From: SZAS-79 sp965279075
GTDB taxonomy: Bacteria > Pseudomonadota > Gammaproteobacteria > Burkholderiales > SG8-39
Assembly: GCA_965279075.1 (NCBI GenBank)
Contig: CBDIHI010000005.1
Coordinates: forward strand, 1-64,000
Direction of reading: 5' to 3'
DNA length: 64,000 nt
Part shown: in pieces, positions 17,768 through 25,291 of the stretch
Layout: each line of letters opens with the position of its first letter
Numbering within the stretch: position 1 is the stretch's first letter
Program-made: the position numbers and the translations under genes
Notes under the pieces: model-generated
Database searches by the model: none
Told to the model about the DNA's origin: nothing
What the model saw: the letters and a program-made list of their open reading frames with translations, nothing else

Positions 17768-18241
17768 TTACTTCCCCGCGCGCTTCTTCTTCGCAGCCGG
17801 TCGTGCCGGCTTCGCTGCGACCTTCTTCACAGGCGCCTCGGGGATCACCGCGAACACGTCGATCTCCATGAGCAGCTCGGGACGTGCAAGGCCCTGGACG
17901 ATGATCCCTGTCGAGACCGGGTGCACGCCCTTGAGCCACTTGCCGACCACCCGGTACACCGCTTCGCGGTACGCGCGGTCGGTGACGTAGATGACGATCT
18001 TGCAGACGTCTTCAAGCTTGGAGCCGGCTTCCTCAAGGAGGATCTTCAGGCAGCGCATTGCATTTTCGGTCTGCGCGGCCGGGTCGTTGATGCCGTGGAT
18101 CCTGCCCTTGAGGTCCATGCCCGTCTGGCCGCGGACGAACACCATGTTGCCGGCGCGGACCGCCATGCACAGGTCGTTGTCGATGTCCTGCCCCTTCCAG
18201 ACAGTGCGGGTGTTGAACTTGCGGATTCTCGTGTGAACCAT
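17768..18241 (-). CDS. RidA/YjgF/YER057c family protein
   Basis: 157 residues. The central 130 match the RidA fold: MVFVRGQTGMDLKGRIHG, AQTENAMRCLKILLEEAGSKLEDVCK and the C-terminal PELLMEIDVFAVIP. Classical RidA deaminates reactive enamines and imines; the usual catalytic Arg position is occupied in the RP(E) segment near residue 126. A Lys/Ala-rich tail (VKKVAAKPARPAAKKKRAGK) of about 20 residues is unusual. It lies 18 bp downstream of the HpaB-type hydroxylase on the same strand and may clear an unstable nitrogen-containing intermediate. That link is inferred. Confidence 0.88.
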   Translation of the reverse strand: MVHTRIRKFNTRTVWKGQDIDNDLCMAVRAGNMVFVRGQTGMDLKGRIHGINDPAAQTENAMRCLKILLEEAGSKLEDVCKIVIYVTDRAYREAVYRVVGKWLKGVHPVSTGIIVQGLARPELLMEIDVFAVIPEAPVKKVAAKPARPAAKKKRAGK

Positions 18242-18259
18242 GGTTGTCCCGTCAGATCG

Positions 18260-19744
18260 TCATGCCGCCGATTTCATGCCCGCCGGAAGCGCCTGCACTG
18301 GCGCGTCCACCTTGTCCGACAGACCCGCGCACTTCTTCACGAGGTCGAGCGGCCCGGAGAAATCGAACGAACCGTACAGCGCGGCCAGGTGGTTGAAGTG
18401 CGGCGCCTGCGCGAACTGCACGAAAGTGAGGCGGTGTCCCGCGTAGTCCGAGTTGAGCAGGTCGCGCGCGAAGGCGAGCAGCTTCCTGCGGTCGTCGGCC
18501 ACCCAGTTGTCGTTGAGCGAATAGAACTTGTCCATCCACGACTTGGTGTCGTTCGACACGAAGGTCGAGTAGTTCGGCGTCACGCACAATTGCCCGCCGC
18601 ACAGTTCGCGCGCGATGTGCATGATCTGCGGCAGGTTGGCGCACGCATGGATGCGGCCCGCGTAGAGCAGCGACTGGTTGGGCATCAGCAGCCCGCCGGG
18701 GCTCTTCTCCGCCAGCGCGATGGCGGCCGCGAGGTGCGCGCGGATGCCTTCGCGGTAGGCGACCATGTCGGCGAGCTTCTCCTTCACCGACTGCATCTTG
18801 TCGAGGCCGGTCTGCTTGCAGTTCCACATTGCGGCGCCGATCATCATGTCGGCGGTGTAGAGGATGCGCAGCACGTACGGGAAGGCCGAATAGCGGTGCA
18901 GCGTGCCGCGAATGTAGCGGGCGCCCTCGGTGAAGCGGTGGAAGAACACGTCCTCCCAGGGGATCAGCACGTTGTCGAGCACCATCAGCGTGTCGACTTC
19001 GTCGTACCCGTTGGAGAGCGGGTAGTCCTCCTTCGAGCCGCGGCCGGCGAAACCCGAGCGGCAGATGTGCTTCACGCCCGGCGCGCCCATCTTCACGATG
19101 CAGCCCAGCGCGTAATCCGACAGCTTCTCGTCCGACCACGCACCCACGGTGGGCTTCAGGAAGGCCTGGTCGGCGTAGGCCGCGGCGGTCTCGTACTTCG
19201 CGCCGCGGATGATGATGCCCTTGTCGGTCTCCTTCACGACGTGGCACATCATGTCCGGGTCCTGGTCCTGGGGGCGCTTGGAGCGGTCGCCCTTGGGGTC
19301 GGTGTTCGCCGACACGTGGAACACGTCGTCGTCCAGCACGCGGCGGATATGGTTGTCGATGTTCGCCGAAAACCTCGGGTCGATCTTGTTCAGCACGTCG
19401 CGGCCGTCGTACAGCGACCACATCTCGCCGATCGTCTCGTCGCCCACGCGCGTCACGACGCCCTTGATGTCCTTGAAGAACACGTCGAGCGCGTTCCACT
19501 TGTCCCACCAGTCCTGCTGGTTGTGGGGGAGCTTCAGCAACAGCGGGTTGCGGTCCTTACCTTCCGTGTAGCCGAACGTGTCCTTGTGCGCGGGCTCGTG
19601 CTGGATGTCGTACATCCGCGCCTTGACGTCGACGATGGGCTTGAAGGCCGGGTGGGTGGTGACGTCCTTGACGCGCTCGCCGTCGATCCAGACTTCTCGG
19701 CCGTCGCGGATGCCTTCGCGGTATTGCTCGCCGGTACGCAGCAT
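18260..19744 (-). CDS. 4-hydroxyphenylacetate 3-monooxygenase (HpaB)-type flavin hydroxylase
   Basis: 494 residues from the ATG at 19744; a GGAG lies about 9 bases upstream. Family marks are GEQYREGIRDGREVWIDG, GERVKDVTTHPAFKP near the N-terminus, KETDKGIIIRGAK in the middle, and the DYPLSNGYDEVDTLMVLDNVLIPWEDVFF stretch (in HpaB, DYPLSSRFDENDAILVMDNVLIPWENV). Such enzymes use reduced FAD from a separate reductase to ortho-hydroxylate phenols or heteroaromatics. A reductase of the HpaC type is at 22889-23410 on the same strand. The true substrate is unknown; the flanking RidA and AroQ-like genes argue against plain 4-hydroxyphenylacetate. Confidence 0.88.
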   Translation of the reverse strand: MLRTGEQYREGIRDGREVWIDGERVKDVTTHPAFKPIVDVKARMYDIQHEPAHKDTFGYTEGKDRNPLLLKLPHNQQDWWDKWNALDVFFKDIKGVVTRVGDETIGEMWSLYDGRDVLNKIDPRFSANIDNHIRRVLDDDVFHVSANTDPKGDRSKRPQDQDPDMMCHVVKETDKGIIIRGAKYETAAAYADQAFLKPTVGAWSDEKLSDYALGCIVKMGAPGVKHICRSGFAGRGSKEDYPLSNGYDEVDTLMVLDNVLIPWEDVFFHRFTEGARYIRGTLHRYSAFPYVLRILYTADMMIGAAMWNCKQTGLDKMQSVKEKLADMVAYREGIRAHLAAAIALAEKSPGGLLMPNQSLLYAGRIHACANLPQIMHIARELCGGQLCVTPNYSTFVSNDTKSWMDKFYSLNDNWVADDRRKLLAFARDLLNSDYAGHRLTFVQFAQAPHFNHLAALYGSFDFSGPLDLVKKCAGLSDKVDAPVQALPAGMKSAA

Positions 19745-19844
19745 GGCGGTGACTCCGGGGATGGGAAATGGGAAGCGTTGAAGGTAGCTGTGCCCTTGCA
19801 TCGGATAAAATACTTTTTCCTGCTTAACCGTATAGGAAAATACT
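19745..19844. promoter_or_regulatory. Divergent promoter/operator, hpaB-like vs LysR gene
   Basis: This 100-bp AT-rich gap separates the divergent hydroxylase and LysR genes. TTTTCCT (19815-19821) and AGGAAAA (19834-19840) form a perfect inverted repeat with 12 bases between. The octamer AAAATACT occurs at 19807-19814 and again at 19837-19844, 30 bp apart and ending at the LysR start. The arrangement fits a LysR-type binding site overlapping both promoters. The assignment is inferred. Confidence 0.55.
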
Positions 19845-20840
19845 ATGCGTCAAGCCCCGCTCCCCGCCTCCGGCCGGCTCTCCCTTCGCGCGCTGCGCTA
19901 CTTCGTCGCGACCGCGGAAGCCGGCAGCGTGACCGGGGCGGCCCGCCAGGTGCGCGTGTCGCAGCCGTCGGTGTCGGCCGCCATCGCGCAGCTCGAGGCC
20001 GGCCTCAAGGTGCAACTGTTCGTGCGCCACCACGCCAAGGGGCTGTCGCTGACGCTGTCGGGCGACCGGCTGCTCGTGCAGGCGCGAAGCCTCCTGGCCC
20101 ACGCGCGGGAACTGGAGCAGTTCGCCGGCGCCATGGGGGAACCCCAGCGCGGGGAGGTGAGCGCGGGATGCTTCATCACGCTCGCCCCGTTCCTGCTCCC
20201 GGGGCTGATGGCGGGTTTCGCCGAGCGCTACCCCGAGGTCGCGCTGAGCATCGAGGAAGGCAACCAGGCCGAAGTGCTCGAACAACTGCGCACCGGCCGG
20301 TGCGAGGTCGCGCTGACCTATGCCTACGGCCTCTCGGACGAGTTCGAGGCCGAGGTCCTCGCCGAACTCCCGCCGCGCATCATCCTGGCGCGCGGCCATC
20401 CCCTCGCGCGCCGCCGCAGCATCAGTCTGAAGGAGCTCGCCGGCGCGCCGATGATCCTGCTCGACCTGCCGCATACCCGCGACTACTTCCTGTCGCTGTT
20501 CCGCAGCGTGAAGATCGAGCCGCGCGTGGCCCACCGCACGCGATCCTACGAAATGGTGAGGGGACTGGCGGGACGGGGGCTGGGATTCGGGATCCTCAAC
20601 GCGATTCCCCGCCTGCCCTCGACTTACGACGGGAACGAGGTCGTGGCCGTACCGATTGCGGAAGACCTGCCGAACATCCTCGTGGTGAGCCTGCGTCTGA
20701 AGAAGCTGGCGGCGCGCCCGGCCGTCACGCTGTTCGCGCAATATGCCAAGCAGCACTTCGACGAAGTGTGGCCGAAGCTGACGCAAGCGGCGCCGAAGCG
20801 CCGCAGGGTCAGTACCCGCGCCGAGGGTCGACGACGTTGA
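19845..20840 (+). CDS. LysR family transcriptional regulator
   Basis: 331 residues. The winged HTH occupies residues ~12-72 (LSLRALRYFVATAEAGSVT, then VSQPSVSAAIAQLE), followed by a LysR effector-binding domain from ~95 to ~310. The Ala-rich QPSVS recognition helix is typical. A basic tail (PKRRRVSTRAEGRRR) extends beyond the domain and overlaps the end of the convergent dehydrogenase gene by 32 bases. Divergent orientation relative to the hydroxylase suggests that it controls that gene with a pathway intermediate as inducer. Confidence 0.93.
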   Translation: MRQAPLPASGRLSLRALRYFVATAEAGSVTGAARQVRVSQPSVSAAIAQLEAGLKVQLFVRHHAKGLSLTLSGDRLLVQARSLLAHARELEQFAGAMGEPQRGEVSAGCFITLAPFLLPGLMAGFAERYPEVALSIEEGNQAEVLEQLRTGRCEVALTYAYGLSDEFEAEVLAELPPRIILARGHPLARRRSISLKELAGAPMILLDLPHTRDYFLSLFRSVKIEPRVAHRTRSYEMVRGLAGRGLGFGILNAIPRLPSTYDGNEVVAVPIAEDLPNILVVSLRLKKLAARPAVTLFAQYAKQHFDEVWPKLTQAAPKRRRVSTRAEGRRR

Positions 20841-21738
20841 GCAGGGGTTCGCCGGCCGCCACCCGCCGCAGGTTTTCCGCCACCTGGCGGGCCGCCGTGC
20901 GCGGGATCGCCACCGAAGCGAGGTGCGGCGTGACGAGCACCTGGTCCATGTCCCAGAGCGGTGAGTCCACAGGCAGCGGCTCCGTGCGGACGACGTCCAG
21001 CGTGGCCTCGGCAATGTGCCCCGAGCGTAGCGCGGCGACCAACGCGTCTTCGTCCACCAGCTGGCCGCGCCCGACGTTCACGAACTTCGCGCCCTTCGGC
21101 AGCAGCGAAAACGCCTTCGCGTCGAGGATCCCCTCGGTCTCGGGCGTCAGCGGCAGCATCGCGACGAGGATCTGGCTGCGCGCCAGGAAAGGACCGAACC
21201 CCGCTTCGCCGTGGAACGACTCCACGCCATCGAGTTTCTTGGGCGAACGCGCCCAACCGGCGACCCGGAACCCCTGGCGCACGAGTTCGGTCGCGGCCAG
21301 GCCCCCGAGGTTGCCCAGGCCCATCACGCCCACGCTGCAGGTCGCCGCCTCGTGGGGGTGGATGTAGTGCCAGCGCTTTTCCTTCTGCGCGCGCGCGAAC
21401 GAAACGAAATCCCGGTAGTGGCGCAGCACCGCCGCCAGGACGAACTGCGACATCATGCGGCTCATCTCGTCGTCGGCGATCCGCACGATGGGGATGCCCT
21501 CGGGCAGCGTGCGGTCCTTGACGATCGAGTCGACGCCCGCGCCGAGGTTGATGATCAGCTTCAGGTTGGGGAACCTGCGCAGCTCGCCCTCGGGGGCCTT
21601 CCATACCAGCGCGGCCTCGATGTCCGCCGGGTTGCCGACTTCGGGCCAGACGCGGAAGTCCAGGCCCGGCATCGCCTCCCGCAGGTGCTTGCCCCAGTCC
21701 GCGGAGTCGTCGAACTGGCTGTGGAAGAGCAGCGCCAT
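20809..21738 (-). CDS. D-2-hydroxyacid dehydrogenase (GhrA-like glyoxylate/hydroxypyruvate reductase)
   Basis: 309 residues. The NAD(P) motif is GVMGLGNLGGLAA (about residues 140-152). The catalytic Arg is in NVGRGQLVDEDAL, the Glu in VVRTEPLP and the His in VTPHLASVA. The overall pattern (LKLIINLGAGVDSIV, WARSPK) matches GhrA-type reductases of 2-keto acids. The ATG at 21738 overlaps the stop of the AroQ-like gene by one base (TAATG). It is probably the last enzyme of the minus-strand catabolic operon, reducing a 2-oxoacid product. Confidence 0.9.
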   Translation of the reverse strand: MALLFHSQFDDSADWGKHLREAMPGLDFRVWPEVGNPADIEAALVWKAPEGELRRFPNLKLIINLGAGVDSIVKDRTLPEGIPIVRIADDEMSRMMSQFVLAAVLRHYRDFVSFARAQKEKRWHYIHPHEAATCSVGVMGLGNLGGLAATELVRQGFRVAGWARSPKKLDGVESFHGEAGFGPFLARSQILVAMLPLTPETEGILDAKAFSLLPKGAKFVNVGRGQLVDEDALVAALRSGHIAEATLDVVRTEPLPVDSPLWDMDQVLVTPHLASVAIPRTAARQVAENLRRVAAGEPLLNVVDPRRGY

Positions 21739-22211
21739 TATTTTTTCCTGCCAGGTTGGTTGCGATCCAGGAGGCGGCGCATCGCCGCGATTGCGAGTTC
21801 GTAACCGTCGGCACCGAGGCCCGCGACGATCCCCGTGGCCGCCTTTGAAATGAAGGAATGGTGCCGGAAGGTCTCGCGCCGGTAGATGTTGCTCATGTGC
21901 ACCTCGACCACGGGTCCCGGAAAGGCGAGCAACGCGTCCAACAACGCAATCGACGTGTAGGTCAGCCCCGCACCGTTGATGATGACGCCGTCGGCCTTGC
22001 GAATCGCCTCCTGGATCCAGTCCACCAATTCGCCCTCGGCGTTGCTCTGCCGGAACGTCAGCGCGATCGACTGGCGCCCGGCCTCGGCCTCGCAGCGCGA
22101 CTGCAGCGTCTCGAAGGTATCGCTGCCGTAGGTGCCCTGGTCCGAGAGGCCGTAGAGGTTGGCGTTGGGGCCGTTGAGGAAATACACCGCCCTGGTCGTG
22201 CTCTTGCTCAT
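21738..22211 (-). CDS. Type II 3-dehydroquinase (AroQ)-like protein, catalytic residues altered
   Basis: 157 residues with the AroQ flavodoxin-like fold: NGPNANLYG, IQEAIRKADGVIINGAGLTYTSIALLDAL, EVHMSNIYRRETFRHHSFIS. In true enzymes NLLGxREPxxYG carries the essential Arg and the catalytic Tyr. Here the Tyr is kept (Y28) but the Arg position is S23. The His of the YTHTS motif is Y85 and the Arg of ALRDAL is L91. H105 and the R111/R112 region remain. Loss of the essential Arg argues against shikimate-pathway activity. It is coupled to the dehydrogenase and sits in a catabolic operon, so a related dehydration or ring reaction is possible. Confidence 0.85.
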   Translation of the reverse strand: MSKSTTRAVYFLNGPNANLYGLSDQGTYGSDTFETLQSRCEAEAGRQSIALTFRQSNAEGELVDWIQEAIRKADGVIINGAGLTYTSIALLDALLAFPGPVVEVHMSNIYRRETFRHHSFISKAATGIVAGLGADGYELAIAAMRRLLDRNQPGRKK

Positions 22212-22229
22212 GCCGTGGCCTCCGGCCGG

Positions 22230-22892
22230 TTACTTGTAGCCGGGAGCCTGGGTCGGGTCCACGGCGCGCTGGATATAGTCGTTCATCTGCGGGAAATACT
22301 CGGCAAACACCTTCTGCAACTCGCCGATCGGCGTGTCGTGCCAGTCCACGCGCAGGTCGATCACCGGCCATACGAAGCGATCGACCACGAAGAGGCCCGC
22401 CGAACGCACGGGCGCGGTTTCGCCGCCGGCTTCAAGCCCCGCGACAAGCCCGGCGAGCAGGCGCTCGCCCAGGTGCTTGCCGGGATCGCGCTCGAACGCG
22501 TCGATCATTGCGCGCGGTATCGAGTCGTTCGCAAGGAGGTTTCCGCAGGCCACGCTGTCCTTGCCGTGGTGTTCCTTGTAGAGCCCGAGGGACTTCGCCC
22601 CCGAATGGCTTGCGGTGGCGCCGGTCGCGTCGACCACCGCAAGCTGCCGGAAATCGGCGTGCGGCCGCGCGGCCACCATCGAGCGCAGCACCGCTTCGGC
22701 GCCATAGCCCTCCGCGAGCAAGTCGAGCCCGAGCTGGCCGAGGGCCGGGTCGGTGATGTTCTGAGTCGCAACCGCGCCCACGCCGGCACGCGCCCAGCGA
22801 CCGCAGCGGCTCGCCACGCAGATGCTGGAGGAGGTCACGACGACGCCGAAGCGGCCGGTCTCGGCGCAGCGGGCGATGATGGAAAACGTCAT
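22230..22892 (-). CDS. DUF1028 family protein (putative Ntn-hydrolase fold)
   Basis: 220 residues, full-length DUF1028: MTFSIIARCAETGRFGVVV at the N-terminus, SRCGRWARAGVGAVATQN, and GYGAEAVLRSMVA. Members are predicted Ntn-type hydrolases with Thr/Ser as residue 2, and Thr2 is present here. No activity is firmly established for the family. The start overlaps the stop of the flavin reductase gene (ATGA), so the two are translationally coupled. Amide hydrolysis in the pathway is a reasonable guess only. Confidence 0.85.
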   Translation of the reverse strand: MTFSIIARCAETGRFGVVVTSSSICVASRCGRWARAGVGAVATQNITDPALGQLGLDLLAEGYGAEAVLRSMVAARPHADFRQLAVVDATGATASHSGAKSLGLYKEHHGKDSVACGNLLANDSIPRAMIDAFERDPGKHLGERLLAGLVAGLEAGGETAPVRSAGLFVVDRFVWPVIDLRVDWHDTPIGELQKVFAEYFPQMNDYIQRAVDPTQAPGYK

Positions 22893-23410
22893 AGCTGGAT
22901 GTCCTCGCTCGGGATGCGGCCCGGGGTCTCGAGCGTGCGATAGGCCTGATCCGAGTACAGCAGCGGCGCGCCTTCGCGCGACTGCAGCCCGACCACCAGC
23001 CCCACGAAGACCGCATGCGTCGACACCACCAGTTCCTGCGTCAGCTCGCAGTCGAGAACCAGCAGGCCGTCGCTCAGCACGGGCGCACCGGTTGCGATCG
23101 TGTTCCACGCATCGCAGGCAAACCGGTCCTGCCGCCAGCGCTCGATCCGGCCGGCGAACGAGTCGGCGACGTGGCGGTGGCGGCTGTCGAGGATGTTCAC
23201 CGCGAAGCACTTGTTCGCGCGGAGGGCCACGGGCGTGGGCCCGCCGAGGTGCACGCACACCAGGACCTGCGGCGGCTCCGCCGAGGCGGTGCAGATGGAA
23301 CTCACGGTCACGCCGAAACGCCCGCCGGGCCCTTCGGTCGTGACGACCGAAACCGGGGTCGCCGCGCGGCGCATGGCTGTGGTGAATTGCTTGATATCGA
23401 CGGGATCCAT
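22889..23410 (-). CDS. Flavin reductase (HpaC-like)
   Basis: 173 residues, flavin reductase-like FMN-binding domain: RRAATPVSVVTTEGPGGRFGVTVSS, PPQVLVCVHL, and CFAVNILDSRHRHVADSFAG. Such proteins reduce FAD or FMN with NAD(P)H and supply it to a partner monooxygenase. The HpaB-type enzyme at 18260-19744 is the only candidate oxygenase nearby. The ATG at 23410 is chosen because the domain starts there; a longer frame runs to 23674 inside the next gene. The unusual point is that reductase and oxygenase are 3 kb apart with a LysR gene between. Confidence 0.9.
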   Translation of the reverse strand: MDPVDIKQFTTAMRRAATPVSVVTTEGPGGRFGVTVSSICTASAEPPQVLVCVHLGGPTPVALRANKCFAVNILDSRHRHVADSFAGRIERWRQDRFACDAWNTIATGAPVLSDGLLVLDCELTQELVVSTHAVFVGLVVGLQSREGAPLLYSDQAYRTLETPGRIPSEDIQL

Positions 23411-23448
23411 GCGGGCTGCTTCGGTGATTCGCTGGCGGGAGTCTACCG

Positions 23449-24186
23449 TCAGTTGGCGGGCGCGAGGCTGCGCGGATCGTTCAATTTGCGATACGCCCCG
23501 TCCTTTTTCATGCCGGACAGCGCCTCGGAGAACCCCTGGATAGTTTCCTTCGGCATCTTCAGGTTGCACGCGAGCCAGTATTCCTGGCTCATGATTGCGG
23601 CGAACACTTCCCTCACCTGCGCCACGCCCGCCTTGCGCGCAATGTCCGGCGCCATCATCCCCTGCGTGACCCACAGGTCTATGCCGCCCTCCTTCTTGGG
23701 GTCGAGCGTGAGCTTCGGGGGATTGTCCGCATCGATCTCGACCTCCGCGAGATTAACGAATCCCCGCTGCCGGAGGTACCGGGCACGTGCATCGCCGACC
23801 ACGCCAATGCGGTACTTCTTCAGGTCGTCAACCTTGGGGACGTAGTCGGCGAACCCGTCCAGCGCGAACGCCGACCAGTAGCCGCGGGTGATCGGCCCCA
23901 CCCACTGGAACATCGAATTGCGGACCGGCAGCCGTGCCGTCGAGAACACGCATACCCCGGGATCCGTCTGGGCACGCTGAAACGCGTCGCTCCAGCGCAT
24001 CACGCGAATCGTCGCCGGGAGCTCCGCCCGGCGCGCCATTTCGCGCACCACCTGCACGGCGAGGCCCGCGGGCTGGCCGTCACGGGTGAAATTCAGCGGG
24101 GGGCTTTCCTCGGTCAGCAGTTCGATGGCGAAGGCCGGCCCTGCGGCGAAGGCGAGGAACAAAGCTGCAAGGGCTTGCAAGCGCAT
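23449..24186 (-). CDS. Periplasmic solute-binding protein, family 3 (amino-acid type)
   Basis: 245 residues. Signal peptide MRLQALAALFLAFAAGPAFA, then IELLTEESPPLNFTRDGQPAGLAVQVVREMA, the usual opening of SBP_bac_3. No permease or ATPase gene is adjacent, so this is an orphan receptor, or one sensing for another system. It lies upstream of the flavin reductase on the same strand (38 bp gap) and may be the first gene of that operon. Confidence 0.85.
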   Translation of the reverse strand: MRLQALAALFLAFAAGPAFAIELLTEESPPLNFTRDGQPAGLAVQVVREMARRAELPATIRVMRWSDAFQRAQTDPGVCVFSTARLPVRNSMFQWVGPITRGYWSAFALDGFADYVPKVDDLKKYRIGVVGDARARYLRQRGFVNLAEVEIDADNPPKLTLDPKKEGGIDLWVTQGMMAPDIARKAGVAQVREVFAAIMSQEYWLACNLKMPKETIQGFSEALSGMKKDGAYRKLNDPRSLAPAN

Positions 24187-24221
24187 TGTCTGGACTCCAG
24201 CGCACCACGGGCTCTTGGAAC

Positions 24222-24295
24222 TGGAGCGGGTGAAGGGAATCGAACCCTCGTATGCAGCTTGGGAAGCTGCCGTTCTGCCATTGAACTACACCCGC
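24222..24295 (-). tRNA. tRNA-Gly (anticodon CCC)
   Basis: Read on the minus strand it gives a 74-nt cloverleaf with encoded CCA: acceptor GCGGGTG/CACCCGC, D-arm GTTC...GAAC, anticodon stem GCAGC/GCTGC with loop TTCCCAA (anticodon CCC, codon GGG), T-loop TTCGATT. It closely resembles E. coli glyU. Confidence 0.96.
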
Positions 24296-24787
24296 GCGAG
24301 GGTGGATTTTATAGCACTTCGGCCGGGCGCCAGAGTTCGCCGAGGTCGGGAAAACCCCAGCGGGCCGGATCCTCGCGTTCCACGATGGTGTCGCGAACCC
24401 CCGGCGCGCCAAGATCGACAACCTCTGTTCAGGCGCGCTGCGCTGATCAACGCCGCCGGGTTGCGGGCGCTGGCGGCGGCGGGACTTCGGGGGCTTCGGC
24501 TTGCGGCGCCTCGGGTTCGAGATCCAATCCCCTGGCGACATCTATCCAGACGGCTTGAACGCATGAAAACTGAGGCCCGACCGGCGTCCGGGGACGATCG
24601 GCCGATGACGCAGGCTATAAGTAGATAATCGCTTTCATTAATATTTTCATGGGCTTATAAAAATACCGCGGAATTTACCTCAAATATTTCTTGGGCCAAA
24701 CGTGTGGTATTTCACTTCTGCTTGCGAGATACGAGGGTACATTTTCGCTCACGGGGGTGTTAATCGAAGAAGAACAGGAGGTGCACC
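24296..24787. other. Gene-poor stretch: GC-rich remnant then AT-rich leader
   Basis: No supported gene. From about 24330 to 24560 the GC-rich sequence contains a minus-strand frame whose end reads DLEPEAPQAEAPEVPPPPAPA with no acceptable start, like the 3' tail of a lost Pro/Ala-rich gene. From about 24610 to 24760 the composition becomes clearly AT-rich (TAATATTTTCATGGGC, TTATAAAAATACC), unlike the rest of the window. That part probably holds the promoter of the lipoprotein gene at 24788. Confidence 0.5.
24308..24313 (-). promoter_or_regulatory. Putative -10 element of the tRNA-Gly gene
   Basis: TATAAA on the minus strand ends 12 bases upstream of the tRNA 5' end, the right distance for a tRNA promoter. 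No good -35 is seen. Confidence 0.45.
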
Positions 24788-25231
24788 ATGATTCTCAGGA
24801 CAATGATTCTCGCGGCTACATTCGCGATCGGCGGTTGCTCGACACTTACCGACTACGGCCCCGTCAGCAAGCGGTCCCTCACGGACGGTCAGGGACACGT
24901 GATCGGCTACAAGCAGATGCTGAAGAACGACCGCACCGGTGAAGTCGTCGCCCAGGTCTCGCTGTTCTCGCCGATCCTCGGCGGTTCCGGCGATGTCATC
25001 GGCTACGAAGAACGCTCCCGGAGCGGTTCGATCATCCGCGACCTGAACGGGCGCAAGATCGGCGGCCACTTCTCCGACTCCCGCAGCAGGGGCTTTACGC
25101 TCGTGGTGCGCGCGCGGGGCTTCGACCAGGCGCTGGAGCAGGAAAACGTCGCTTCCCTGCCGCGCGCCACGCCCGGCGTGACGCAGATCCTGGCGTCGCT
25201 GTCGGACCGGGACCTGAACCGCATCCGCTAG
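24788..25231 (+). CDS. Predicted lipoprotein of unknown function
   Basis: 147 residues. The signal sequence MILRTMILAATFAIGGC carries a lipobox with Cys17, so the mature protein should be lipid-anchored. The rest (GPVSKRSLTDGQGHVIGYKQML, RSRSGSIIRDLNGRKIGG, TLVVRARGFDQAL) shows no family that I recognise; it looks like a small beta-rich domain with a repeated VIGY motif. A strong AGGAGG precedes the ATG. It converges on the ATP-grasp gene. Function unknown. Confidence 0.8.
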   Translation: MILRTMILAATFAIGGCSTLTDYGPVSKRSLTDGQGHVIGYKQMLKNDRTGEVVAQVSLFSPILGGSGDVIGYEERSRSGSIIRDLNGRKIGGHFSDSRSRGFTLVVRARGFDQALEQENVASLPRATPGVTQILASLSDRDLNRIR

Positions 25232-25291
25232 CGACTGCAAGCCGGCCCGCCGCGCGGTCTGCGGCCCCGGGACGCGCTGCCCGCCCTGCGG

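Noticed and set aside
17336..21367. Very long open frame of 1343 codons on the plus strand
   Set aside because: It runs antisense to well-supported hydroxylase, RidA and receptor genes and has no domain; high GC content keeps the opposite frames open.
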